A DNA stretch of 64,000 nt from Monomorium pharaonis. Lineage: Eukaryota; Arthropoda; Insecta; Hymenoptera; Formicidae. The notes beneath the pieces were generated by a model. It was not told where the DNA came from, did no database searches, and was given only the letters and a program-made list of their open reading frames with translations. The position numbers and the translations under genes are program-made. Shown in pieces: positions 50,829 to 63,426 of this stretch (the stretch's first letter is position 1; every line of letters starts with the position of its first letter). The stretch lies in NCBI RefSeq assembly GCF_013373865.1, contig NC_050470.1, positions 29,557,585 through 29,621,584 on the forward strand. Reading direction: 5' to 3'.

Positions 50829-53800
50829 GCGGTATCGTTACGATATTTTTAGATCGACGCCGCCGTCGACTAAATTCGTCGTCCGATTGCCCGTACACGG
50901 ATTACATCTTCAGAAATGGTACAATCAATGTCGTTCTGTGGGCTGTAAGTGAAAGAGTTGCGTGGTATCAAATACGGAAAGTTTGCTCGGCAATTTCTAA
51001 TGCATATTCTCGTTAGTGATCGCTGTACGTCACAAATCGTCTCGCACTAAACTCACAACTTTCTTTAAAGAAAAAGAAACTGGATAAGATGTATCAAATT
51101 TTCTTCCGATACTGTAATTTAAAAAACTTATACCTTGTTTCATGGATTTTACAAAGAATCAAAAATAATTTCTCGGTTGTTTTGAGACTGCATATTCCAA
51201 TATACACTGCCAATACTGAAAAGCTATATAATTTTTACGTTACTACAGATTTCTGTACTGTATAACATGACCATAATTCGACAGACTCCAAGTACTTTCG
51301 TTGAATGAGAAGACGAAATATTAATTGCGAGCGAGAAGTCCTTCTCAATCGAGAAATTGTAAAAAGTGTCCAGGGCAGGTCAATGGAGTCGACGTTAATT
51401 GGACAGGAAAGAATAAAGAAAAAGAGAGAGAAGGCAATTATGGTCTCTCGCTATCCGGAACGAAGCTGACGACAGACCTGTGTAGGTGACAGTCAATTAT
51501 TCTTCGCTGGAAAACAAACATGCGAAGCAGCTAGGCGGTTGTTGCAATCAGCAGCTTGCGTAATCGTCTCGTCGGCAACGGGACCGGTAACGAAGGCGGG
51601 GCAGTAATGCAAAATGAGACCGAATTAATACGCGCCATTGATTTCTCTCAATTGCACGTCATTGTGCGTTTCTAAAAAAAGAAGCACGGTAACACCCTGA
51701 ACGAGTCATCCAAGGAACTGATCGCGCAAAAGTGGGCGTGATTATGCAGAAGATCAATTACCAATGCAAAGAAATATCCATTGTCCTCTAAGGTCGGCCT
51801 TTGTTAATATTACACGTTTGACAAAATCAAATGCAGCATCTTAAACTCGGGAGAAAAAAAATTATAATGATAATTTGGAGACGTTCGTATCTTAATTCTT
51901 TTGTATTTTCTAACGTTTAAATTTTATTTCCCATTTAGTATTGGAAATTATTATATGATTTATAATGATTTTATTCTAATCAGTTTTTTTATAATTTTCA
52001 ATCAATAATTGAATTACCTTCTTTCACAATTGCATCTTTCGAACGCGCTTTACTGCACGAGGGCTTTGAATCTGCACATCAATATCACCCAGCCAACCAG
52101 CTCGCGAAACAAGATGATGAAAGGAACGGAACCATAAAGGAACAATGATCGGCGTAATAACACGAGTTTCCTCGTCCGTGCTTTTATTGATTTCCGTAGA
52201 GAGTCCCCGAATTAATAAAGATCTCAAAGGATCCGAAGCACAAAGATATCACCGCGGCGACATCGTCTCTCTGACGCGCTGGCAATCCATTCGGGATTAT
52301 TGACACCGGCGAGACAGGTTCCGTGTCTTCCTTCTTCCGCGTCTAACTCCCTTTCATTCTCTCGATCGTAGCGCACCTCCAATGACGCGCGGCGTGCCTC
52401 CCGATCAATCACAAGACTGTCTTGTCTCGTCCCATCGCTACAATGAATGCCATTGTGTACTTGTAACGCTCTTTCCCTCCCTGCTCTCATCTCCGCCGTG
52501 TTATTCTATCGCCTCTCGACTGCGGATACGTCAAGTATCCGAACAACGAAACACGTCAAAACAGAAACGTCCCGATATAATTAAACGTTTGATATATGAT
52601 TGTAGAACCGCGTTATCTAGCCCTTTTCCATGTAAAATGCAAAATAATTTTCTAATGTAATACTCTACTTTCGAGAAAATAGAACGATAATTTCAAAATT
52701 GATTCGCGCGTCTCCTTTTAATTCGTGTGAAATCGACTTGCGCGACCGCATCTACGAAACACGATGCCACGGATCGGAATTGCATTGTGCATCGAGAGCC
52801 TCATGCACCAACGACAGGATTATCATGCGTTACATGGTGGTGTGGGACCACAGAGCAATCCGATATGTATAAGCGTGTCGGCGAGGGACGCGAGGAACAC
52901 GACACAGTAATGACCCAGACGAGCTGCATCCTTGTGCCACATAAAGCGATTCGTGTGCACGCGGCGCGGCTCACGGCCGGGCCTCCGTGCGTGATGCCAC
53001 GCGTGAACGTGTTCACAGGCTCTAAGATCGCGTCGGAGATTGATTCTCTGCCTCTCGGCGCGAAATGAGAGGGACAGGGCGAAGACGCCGACGCGAAAGA
53101 GGCCGACCTTGCCGCGCCGATTTTGTCGCCGCTGCTGACAAAGATATCCCGCGGAACATTCTAATGGGCCTACATCAGATATTCTTGCGTGCTTTATGTC
53201 TCGCCATTATCCGGCGGAATAACGTTCAAACGATTCGTGCAACGTGATTTAATCCGTTTGTAAGATTAAACTCGAATGATTTGTCTTGCCGAACTCGTCC
53301 GCACATGATATTCACATTTATCGCGTAAAATGTATTTTTGTGAATTATAGGCATCATTTGCTTTTTTAATACTTGTATAGTATTTGAAATTGTAAATAAA
53401 GTGTGAATAAATAAAAAAAATTGTGTATTTTATACATGCAACTAACCTTTCTGTACTAAATTTATTCTCGTGGTTCGAAAGATTCATCGTTCTAATTAAA
53501 AAATGTGCCAATTCTTTTCCCAAGAAGTATATTTCTGTCTTATTTAAATAATAATAACTTATATAAAAAACAGAACATTCCATATAATTTTCAATATTTA
53601 ATTTGAGATATACTAATAAAGAATTAATTTTTTCCAAAAGTCGATACTTTTTATATAACTTCCAACTAATTTACTATATTTATTAATTATGTTGCTTGAA
53701 GCGTGAGTTAACAAAGAAGGGACGGAAAAATGTATTTATTAGACTTTCCGTGAAACACTTTCCAAGTGAAACGCTTCGAATTTTTCGAGAAACACATCAG

Positions 53801-54718
53801 CGAAGCGAGAATATACAGTGACGATTAGACGAACGACTGAGCGAAAACGCATCCCTCTCAATTTAGAGAGATCGCGGATCGAAAGAGAGGGAGGGAAGCG
53901 AGGAAAAAAAGAGCCCGATAAGTTAAAGCACGAGCGGAGAGAACGAGACGAAGATACTCCGGTTTATACAACGGGTAAGTCGCTGTTTCCTACATCCATA
54001 AAAGCAGAGAGGCATAAATAATGTGAGTTCTCCGTTTCTTTCCACGAGCGCGCGCGCTGCTGACTGGATGCGAGATTACGTACATACACGCGTCGAGGAA
54101 AGGGAGGCTGTCGCCTCGACGAGCCGAGACGAGACGCAACGTTCTTCTCTCCTCTTTTTCCCGCCGCGATGAGGAGGCGCCCGTCATTCGAATTGTGAGA
54201 GCGGCGATAAATCAATCCAATATCGCAAGACGTTCACAGCTGATCCAGTCCTTGGCGCGATTTTCATCAAATTTTATTTGACGTGTAGTTTAATTAAGAC
54301 GACGATCATTCTTGCACATTCTCCAACAAAAGTTGCATAATCATCCGCTACGGTCTCGGCTCGATACCAAATGGTTGAAATGAACGAAGTTCCGATATAT
54401 TTTTAGAAAAAGAAAAATATTTTACCCCAAACCAGACATTTCTTCCGCCCGCCCCCCCTATACTCGCGAAATTTCCATCTCTCTTTGCAAATATTGTTGC
54501 GTGGTTATTATTTTTCCGAGTCAAAATTTCAACGAGGCTATGAGAGTTACACCGCGATGCGAGAAGATTTATGATCGCGCAAATTAGCCACAACAGACTT
54601 TTCCACGGCGCCGTCCCTTCACAAACACCAACAGGAATCGCCACGCTTTTCCCCCCTTTGTTCCTCCTCTTACTGCCAACACCCTTCTCGAGAAAAATCA
54701 GCAAAGAAGAGAGAAAAA

Positions 54719-54739
54719 GAGAGAGAGAGAGAGAGAGAG
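54719..54739. repeat. GA dinucleotide microsatellite
   Basis: This is a pure GA run of about 20 bp in purine-rich sequence. Confidence 0.9.
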
Positions 54740-55477
54740 CGCACATAAAGAAAAAAGATATTGAGAAGGCTAAACTCACCGAGTGCTCGCTCGCATTCTC
54801 TCGCTCCCGCGTCTCGTAAAGCGAGGCAATTTGTCCTTCGACAAATTAATTTCTTAAAATATGCAGGCCTGCCCGTTGTTGCAGGCAGTTTTATTGCACG
54901 AATGTTTTATGGCCACATATTTTTTTTTCCTCGCCCTTCACCGTACTTCAACATCCTGTGCACGCGTAGCCCCCTCCCCTGCACACGTCTTCCTTTTGTC
55001 CCGACACACCGTGGCGCGTAATTAAAAGCGGCCCCGACATCTGCGGGAATATTTCATCCAGCGGAGCAGGAAACGTACACCGTCGGCGAGCAAGACACGT
55101 TGGAGATTTTCGCTGCTAATTCGAAAAATGTCGTGCTTACCAAGACCAACATTAGCAAATGTGTTGCACGTTAGGGCTAATCGGCGAACCGTCATTAATC
55201 ACGCGAGCAGCAGCGGCAGCAACGTTGCAGCAGCAGTCGGCTTTGATCGCGATCATCCTCGTGCATCGTCGGGCAATGAAATCGGTTGCCGCAATTCGAC
55301 GGCCGGCAATGCGTCGGGAATAATGCCGTAATCGTAATAGCGAAATAATTGAGATATGTCGAAATGCGTGTGCGCCGCGCGGAAGGGGGAGTAAAGCGCG
55401 TTTAATGACGTGCGATGCAATTGCTACAGCTACCGTGCTTCGCAATATTTCCTGTCCGAGCCTTATCTTCTGCACAG

Positions 55478-55501
55478 TCTCTCTCTCTCTCTCTCTCTCT
55501 C
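55478..55501. repeat. CT dinucleotide microsatellite
   Basis: This is a pure CT run of 24 bp. Confidence 0.9.
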
Positions 55502-56097
55502 CCGGTGGCGATATTGCCGTGTGCTACACCATCAACTACCGGAAGGGAGCATCAGAAAAAGTAAATCGGAGGAAACAGCGTGATAAAGCGTCATTAAGTA
55601 TCACCTATTGCACCTGCTGTTGCGCCAATATACAAACGACGGGCTGCGGCGCTCCGTTTCACGCATGTGCGACTCCCGTAAACAATATTTTCAGCATTAC
55701 GATACGTATGCAAATACGTAATGCATAATGATGACGCGTAATCTTTGCATGGAAACGATCGCGCTTCCTTCCGCCCCTTCTGCCCCCGTTACGACGAAAA
55801 CTAATTATGCGTATCGCATAATTTTCCTATATCGGATAATGAATAGTATGTCGAAGAATTGAATCGCGAACGTTTATGGGACGAGTCCGAGGCAAATTGC
55901 GCACGATGAACCGCACGCGAGTAACTCGATATACGTGTCGCTTCGTGCGCCGATCAATTTTCCTTGAGTAAAAATCTACACGTCGATACATTTTACTACC
56001 TCGGGGATCGGAAAGTTCCAGATCACTCGAGCGACGGGTAGGACCGGTTTACGTGGCGATCGGAAATCGATCGGGCGAGCCAGACTATCGCCGTCGA

Positions 56098-56206
56098 TGT
56101 TGTCGTCGTCTTCTTCTTCTTCATCGTCGTCGCCGTCGTCCTCGTAAAGGGATTCGGAGGAGAAAAAGAAGAGAAGAGGAAGGGGGAGAGAGAGAGAGAG
56201 AGAGAG
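56098..56206. repeat. GTC/TTC run followed by GA microsatellite
   Basis: A GTC/TTC trinucleotide run (56098-56143) is followed by purine-rich sequence and a GA run at 56186-56206. Confidence 0.8.
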
Positions 56207-57683
56207 CCCGTTCCACCGGATGGCGCGAATCGCAGCCGTATCGACAACGGTACAAGTGTCCCGCAGAGGCTGCGCTCATGAAGCAGATGCGCACACGCTA
56301 TATGCAATTGGGTCGCACGGAGATACGCGCGCACCGTTGCCCGAACAACGGTCGCAACGAAAACAAATTCGCGTGTCAAACGCGAGGCTCCGCTTCCGTC
56401 GCGTCGATTCCCAGTCTCTCGAACGCCTGTTTATCGATAGGGAAGTTAGAAAATGCATAATAATACATCGCGCCACAAACTCGCCGGAAGCCGATACACG
56501 CCTCGTAATGCGTGCGGACGTTACGGTCGTTGGCTTTAATAAATATCGCTTATCGGAGCCCCGAAACGAAACGGCATTAATAAAGAGTGCTAACTGCACG
56601 CGCGCCGGCCAACGATTTCACAAGTCCTCTGCAAACAAAACAAAAAAAAAAAGATATTTCGCTCCGCACACGACTCTATATGTTTCTATGCTCGGTACAC
56701 ACGTGATACTACCACTACACCGTTGATTGCCTTGATAAATGGCGCGGTAAGCACCCTCGTTGGAATATTAAAATCCATCATCATGATCGCGCGATACAAA
56801 ACGCGAGGTATATGCACGCACTTCACTGTCGTCCCTTGATTAATATTAATCGTTCTAGATGTATTTGTCACTGCTAACATAAATCGCGTTTCTCTCTCTC
56901 TGTCTCGCGCGCAAATACGAGTTATTACGCCAATTGATTAAACGCGGACTTTTTGCAAGAAGGTAATATACGAGATAAACGCAATGAATTGCATCGTGCA
57001 TAAGAACGCGTATCGTGAATTCCACATTTAGCGCGCGGCAAGAGAATCGCGCAATAATCTGAATAAATAAATCTTGTCTGTTAACGAAGGAGGATGCGCT
57101 CATCGATGTGGGCAAGAGAAGAAAAAAAGAAGAGCGACACAAAAAACCGTGACGGGTTCGCGAAAACAAAGACGCCCATTGACGACGGGGCACAATGATA
57201 TTGCAACGCCGAGTAAGTGCAACACTTCCGCCGCCGCTCGGGAGTGAAAAGATTTTTGAAGATGCAAATTTTGTGAGAGATGACGCTCCTTCCTCCTCTT
57301 ATTCATACACCCACCTTAAGAAACTATACTTTGATTTACAGTTACACGTGCGCCGAATACAATATGCATTATATTGTGAGTTTCAGCGTGGCATAAAGTA
57401 ACCCGACTTGAACGACACGGAGCATCGTCGAACGAGACAGTTTAAATTAGAAAAGCATAATATTCACATCTCTTCTTCAGATTTTGATTCAATTTCGTTC
57501 CTCGCTTTAAAGAGTAAATGTGTCGATCGCCGAGTATCCTTCTGTTCGCGAGATCATGGTTCGGCGATCGCAAGATCGAGGGAAACCGGAGGAGACCCCC
57601 GGAAAAGAGAAGAGAAGGGAAAAAAAAGGGAAAGAGGAAAAACCAGGGAGGAAAAAGAGAACGCGAGAAGAATGCGAGGCGAT

Positions 57684-57700
57684 AGCGCGCGCGCGCGCGC
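57684..57700. repeat. Alternating GC run
   Basis: This is about 17 bp of alternating G and C, a sequence type prone to Z-DNA and rare in most genomes because of CpG decay. Its survival agrees with low germline CpG methylation here. Confidence 0.8.
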
Positions 57701-58652
57701 AACGCCCATTGAATTCGCGTGTAAAGTGGCTTCTTTTTATTCCATCGGCGCGACGATAAAGGGATCGGCCGCGTTGAGGAGCAGGAGAAGGAGAAGAGGA
57801 GAGTCGAACACAGCAGCTCCATTGACGTCCTCCTCTCCTCTCCGAGGGAGCGCGCGATAGCAGCTGCGCGATAACGCATACGTGCGCGCGAGCACGGCAT
57901 AACGCGTAATGCTAATATATCGGCGATACGCGCTTATTTCTGCGGTCAATTTATTTATGGAACTCACCCGCCGCCTTCACCCTCCGATACCGGAGGACGG
58001 ACGACGACGGTATCGGGCTCCCCGGAGATACTACCCGATGAAACGAAAGCGAGGTCTCCTGCGGAAATGCACGCTGACAATACGGGCGGCTCATTATGTT
58101 CGCGATCCAATATTACCACCCCCCCCCCTCCTGCTCGAATGATACGAGTTGCGTAGAACCGGATAGGAAAAAAGAACGATTAAAAAAAAAACCTGCGGTT
58201 AGCGGCGACGTGGAATGACGGTCACCGGCGCCGCCGCATATTTCACACTGATGCACATTTCAACACGGCGTAACTGTTTGTATTGCAAAGTCGCGCGGAA
58301 AGCCAGCTGGCTAAAACGAGATAACAATTAGTAATATACTTCCCGCGCGCGTTCCCTTCCTTTATCGTAATGCCTCGGCGCGCAATTCGCATTTATAGGT
58401 CGCTTTCGCGGACTTAACGGAGGAGGCGTGCTGCCACGACGCTGTTAACACAACGCCGCATTGTAATCAAGCACATGTCATTCGCAAAGACTTATTGTAA
58501 TTAACGCTTCGTACAATGTCGTTGTGTAGCGGCGAAACGATTAACTTCGATCCGTGCGCAGCGCTCGGTTAACGGGCAAGGCTGGTAGCAGAAAGAGTCT
58601 CTCGCGGCTCTTTTCGGCTCTCCCCGGGGTCGCGCGCGGCGAGCTGTCGCTA

Positions 58653-58820
58653 CGAGCGAGCGAGCGAGTGGCGCGGCGATACCACGCGAAGAGAGGCCGT
58701 TGGCCCCACGGTCGACCGTGCAATGGTGCAGTGTGCAACTTCTCCGACGCCGAGGGAGGGAGGGAGGGAGGGTGGGCGCGCGAACGCACGAACGCACGTA
58801 CGCACGCATGTACGTACGTG
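58653..58820. repeat. GC-rich interval with CGAG, GGGA and ACGC/ACGT short repeats
   Basis: CGAG is repeated at 58653-58668, GGGA at 58754-58772 and ACGC/ACGT-type tetramers at about 58783-58818, all in CpG-rich sequence. Six G3 runs with 1-nt loops (58754-58776) form a canonical G-quadruplex motif on the plus strand. The interval resembles an open-chromatin or promoter-like patch, but no transcription start could be defined. Confidence 0.7.
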
Positions 58821-58922
58821 AGAGTGCTCACGCGAGCTCTACGCGAACGTGTATCGTCCGCCAAGTCATCGGCGTGCGGGGGCACGAGAGCCTTGAAGTG
58901 CAGATTGCGTGTGGGTCGCGAC

Positions 58923-58944
58923 GAGAGAGAAAGAGAGATGGGGG

Positions 58945-58977
<33 letters not shown>

Positions 58978-58980
58978 GGA
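58923..58980. repeat. GA microsatellite
   Basis: This is an imperfect GA repeat with a G5 run inside it, just right of the G-quadruplex interval. Together they make a GAGA-rich patch about 300 bp long. Confidence 0.9.
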
Positions 58981-58999
58981 AAACGCGTATGCATCAGTT

Positions 59000-60608
59000 C
59001 ACGTCTGAATCGCTAAAGGTGCGCGCGAATTAAGGAAATATCGGCGAGTTTTATCTGTCTCGCCCTTTAAACGCTCGGTTCCCTCAATGACGAGGTATAA
59101 AAAAAAAGGGAATTATTTTTTTCGACAAATTTCTCATTTTCACGAATATTCGTAGAAAGAATCCAAGTTTTACTAAGTTTGTCATTTAAAGAAACTTAAC
59201 TCTGCGACACAATTGTATTTTCGAGAAAAATTAAATAATTTTCTTCTCTCAATATTGAAATTTCAATTTTGTAATTCAGACGATTCACGAATTATTAGCT
59301 GCACTGATAGACGCACAATTTTGTGCAATATTACGCAAACATAATGCACAATATTAGTAATGTGTATTACATTTGCAGCACGTGATGACTGATGAACGAA
59401 TCAATTTGCGTTGCACACCGCGTAACCAGATATCGGGAGTATTAAGCTTCAATTAACAAATATGCGTACAACCAAAGCGCATGTACATTGTAGTCGCAAA
59501 ACGGTGATTATATATCATCGTGCATTTACGCGGCCCGCTTCCCAAATCGCGTACGCGTTGTGCTTTTCCGTAAGCAGCGTCGAACAGCGCGGGAAGTCCA
59601 TCCGACACTCTCGGAACACAATTCGCTTCCGACGGAAAGCCACATTCACATTCATGAAACACATACAAGAGACAAAACGAGCGAGAGAGAAGGAGAGTAA
59701 CACCGATCACTCGTCCCTGTCGCTCGAACGAGCGCGCGACTTCGTGGATGCTGAATATCAGTCGGATTCGTGAAGACGACGATGTCCGACGACGCCCCGG
59801 AGGCACGGTCGTCGTCCTCCGTATTCCCAATGAACGAAATGTAGTATGTGAGAAGCATATGCACATACACATACACACACACAGCCCCGACGTTCCGGCT
59901 GCTGTCAATTTCCTACGAGTCGGTCGGGACCAGCCCGCGCGCGACATGCTTTCTATTTATTTATTTCCCGTCTGGCGACAACCTCATCGGGAAATGCCGC
60001 CGGGAGTTCGAGTACCGGGGCCAGATGGGAACCGCGTATCCCGATATCGCTTATTGCTCGTTAGAGCCGCTCGGCGACGTCGCGGCTCTCTTCTTCTACG
60101 CGTGGACGCGGAAAAGAAAATCTCGCCGCGCGGTTAGCGGCGAGAGAACGCGATTTTTCTCGTTCGCCTTAACGGCGACTTGCGCGGATACGCTTGCGAG
60201 TCACGTCGCAGCTCCCGCTACGAGCGAGGTACTTCTGTCGAAATTTATCCCGCCTCCTGGTCAATGATTAGATGACGCTTCATCTAGCTTTATCTACGTT
60301 CGCCCTCAATTATAACTTTTTTTCGTGACTGTAAAACGATATTCGACAATCTAAAGAGTGTAAATGTGTAGAGATTAAGAACGAATCACTACGAGTGATT
60401 TGAGATAACGGAGATATCATGTCGAGGCTCGTCGTTGAGCCTCGTGTATAAAATTAAATTATGCAGCGCTGCGTGCCGTGTTCGCGTCGCCTCGACGCAT
60501 CCGTAATTTGCCGAGGATGACGATAATCAAACTCGCGGGCTATTGTACTCGACAAATTAATGCGTCAGTAACGAACACACGGGGGGTCTCGGCGACGGGA
60601 TTGTATCC
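59000..60608. other. Noncoding stretch, no gene recognised
   Basis: AT-rich at 59100-59350, then CpG-rich from 59450 to 60280, with a short CA-type run near 59863-59883. Overlapping frames on both strands (up to 164 codons) have no recognisable domain. Confidence 0.4.
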
Positions 60609-60666
60609 CGACGACGACGACGACGACGATACTACACGAGATAAGCGAGAGAGAGAGAGAGAGAGA

Positions 60667-60728
<62 letters not shown>

Positions 60729-60752
60729 GTGTGCGTGCGTGTGTGTGTGTGA
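60609..60752. repeat. Compound microsatellite (CGA)n-(GA)n-(GT)n
   Basis: A CGA run (60609-60629), a GA run (60647-60666) and a GT run (60669-60722, continuing with GC interruptions to 60751) lie next to each other. Both strands keep frames open through it, giving spurious Cys-Val and Thr-His repeat peptides. Confidence 0.95.
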
Positions 60753-61590
60753 GAAAGAGATCGGCCCCGAAGAAGAAGCGTGTCGAATCCGGACTTCACG
60801 CCTCTCGATCGCGCCAGCGCCAACGCCAACGTCCGCGATTTTTCTTCAGGGTTATTTATCATGGCAGTTCATCGAGCCAGGCCACGCCAGAAGTCTGGCC
60901 TCTTCCCACGGATAAAGAACCGCGTCTGCCCGCGCGAAAAACTCGTCTGGTGTCCGCCCGCCCGCTCCGCGCGCACCCAACGACTCCCTTCCCTTCTTGT
61001 CATCCTGCCCTTCTCACGCAGTTTCGGCTCTATTTGGTGAAATTTATTCGGAACGTCCGGGCTCGGCACGGCAACATGTCACATATGTCGACTCGACGTT
61101 CAGTTGGTACAGTCTTCGTTGCAAACGCGAAAGATACAGATTGCTCCATCGAAATTGTCACGAATATCTCAACAGTATACATATATCATCACCAGAGTGA
61201 GAGAATTATTTTTTATCTTCAGCTTTTTTAAAACAATCGTCTATCCGTAACGGTAAAATTCGAATATTTCAAATTATTGTTTGATTATCATTCAAATAAC
61301 TGATAAGTACTAAATATAATTAAAGCATCTTAATTATTATTAAATATTAAAAACTCTTTAAATCACAATTACTGAGTATTTACTACGGTAACATACTTAT
61401 TATTAATTTTAATAATCAGCGAATAGCCATTAATTTTCACACCAAAATTAGTGCATTATCACTGAAAGAACGTGTATTTTTCACTGATTTTGTCGAGTTT
61501 TCACTGATTATAATTTAAAAAGTAACAAATTTAAAATTAGCATTAATAAAATTCACATGTCAATTCCAAATTCATAAAAAATCATATTTT
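60753..61590. other. Transition to the satellite array
   Basis: CpG-rich up to about 61080, then very AT-rich from 61210 on. A short direct repeat of TTTTCACTGATT occurs at about 61477 and 61498. The last bases before 61591 look like a decayed satellite monomer end (TTCCAAATT, ATCATATTTT). Confidence 0.45.
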
Positions 61591-61825
61591 GCGTTTAGGC
61601 GTGAGGCTCACGAAACGATAAAAATTAATTTTTTAAATGTTTATAACAATTAGGAAAATGCACATCCGCTCGCGAATGATCGATCATTCGAATGTACGTT
61701 ACTACAAGATATTTCCAGCCAAATTTGGTGGAAATCGTATTCTGTGTTTAGGCGTGAGGCGCACGAAACGATATAAATTAATTTTTTGAATGTTTATAAC
61801 AATTAGGAAAATGCACGTCCGCTCG

Positions 61826-61843
61826 CGAATGATCGATCATTCG
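61826..61843. repeat. 18-bp palindrome within the satellite unit (first clear example)
   Basis: CGAATGATCGATCATTCG equals its own reverse complement and recurs every 153 bp through the array. One unit (62050) has a single change in the flanking base of the palindrome (GCAAATG). Such dyads occur in several centromeric satellites; the role here is unknown. Confidence 0.9.
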
Positions 61844-62508
61844 ATTGTACGTTACTACAAGATATTTCCAGCCAAATTTGGTGGAAATCGTATTCTGTGT
61901 TTAGGCGTGAGGCGCACGAAACGATATAAATTAATTTTTTGAATGTTTATAACAATTAGGAAAATGCACGTCCGCTCGCGAATGATCGATCATTCGATTG
62001 TACGTTACTACAAGATATTTCCAGCCAAATTTGGTGGAAATCGTATTCTGCGTTTAGGCGTGAGGCGCACGAAACGATATAAATTAATTTTTTAAATGTT
62101 TATAACAATTAGGAAAATGCACATCCGCTCGCAAATGATCGATCATTCGATTGTACGTTACTACAAGATATTTCCAGCCAAATTTGGTGGAAAACGTATT
62201 CTGCGTTTAGGCGTGAGGCGCACGAAACGATATAAATTAATTTTTTAAATGTTTATAACAATTAGGAAAATGCACATCCGCTCGCGAATGATCGATCATT
62301 CGATTGTACGTTACTACAAGATATTTCCAGCCAAATTTGGTGGAAATCGTATTCTGCGTTTAGGCATGAGACGCACGAAACGATATAAATTAATTTTTTA
62401 AATGTTTATAACAATTAGGAAAATGCACGTCCTCTCGCGAATGATCGATCATTCGATTGTACGTTACTACAAGATATTTCCAGCCAAATTTGGTGGAAAT
62501 CGTATTCT

Positions 62509-63426
62509 GCGTTTAGGCATGAGACGCACGAAACGATAAAAATTAATTTTTTAAATGTTTATAACAATTAGGAAAATGCACGTCCTCTCGCGAATGATCG
62601 ATCATTCGATTGTACGTTACTACAAGATATTTCCAGCCAAATTTGGTGGAAATCGTATTCTGCGTTTAGGCGTGAGGCGCACGAAACGATATAAATTAAT
62701 TTTTTGAATGTTTATAACAATTAGGAAAATGCACGTCCTCTCGCGAATGATCGATCATTCGATTGTACGTTACTACAAGATATTTCCAGCCAAATTTGGT
62801 GGAAATCGTACATTGCGTTTAGGCGTGAGACGCACAAAATGACAAAAATCAATTTTTTAATTATTTATAACAATTACGAAAATGCACGTCCTCTCGCGAA
62901 TGATCGATCATTCGATTGTACGTTACTACAAGATATTTCCAGCCAAATTTGGTGGAAATCGTATTCTGCGTTTAGGCATGAGACGCACGAAACGATAAAA
63001 ATTAATTTTTTAAATGTTTATAACAATTAGGAAAATGCACGTCCTCTCGCGAATGATCGATCATTCGATTGTACGTTACTACAAGATATTTCCAGCCAAA
63101 TTTGGTGGAAATCGTATTCTGCGTTTAGGCGTGAGGCGCACGAAACGATATAAATTAATTTTTTGAATGTTTATAACAATTAGGAAAATGCACGTCCTCT
63201 CGCGAATGATCGATCATTCGATTGTACGTTACTACAAGATATTTCCAGCCAAATTTGGTGGAAATCGTACATTGCGTTTAGGCGTGAGACGCACAAAATG
63301 ACAAAAATCAATTTTTTAATTATTTATAACAATTACGAAAATGCACGTCCTCTCGCGAATGATCGATCATTCGATTGTACGTTACTACAAGATATTTCTA
63401 GCCAAATTTGGTGGAAATCGTATTCT
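62509..63426. repeat. Two copies of a 459-bp higher-order repeat
   Basis: Units B-A-C at 62509-62967 recur at 62968-63426. By eye I see one substitution between the copies (TTTCCAGCC to TTTCTAGCC near 63400), while neighbouring units within a copy differ at many more positions. This indicates recent amplification in blocks of three. Confidence 0.88.

Larger units (their letters stand above)
48701..58600. other. Noncoding stretch, no gene recognised
   Basis: This contains several microsatellites and simple runs: C-rich at 49278-49292, CGA at 50640-50660, CT at 50794-50825, GA at 54719-54739, CT at 55478-55501, GTC/TTC at 56098-56143, GA at 56186-56206, alternating GC at 57684-57700 and C at 58118-58130. 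AT-rich intervals lie at 51830-52020 and 53290-53700. Open frames of up to 168 codons overlap one another and show no recognisable domain. Confidence 0.4.

Noticed and set aside
60632..60915. Frames with Cys-Val or Thr-His repeats
   Set aside because: They are translations of the GT microsatellite on either strand.
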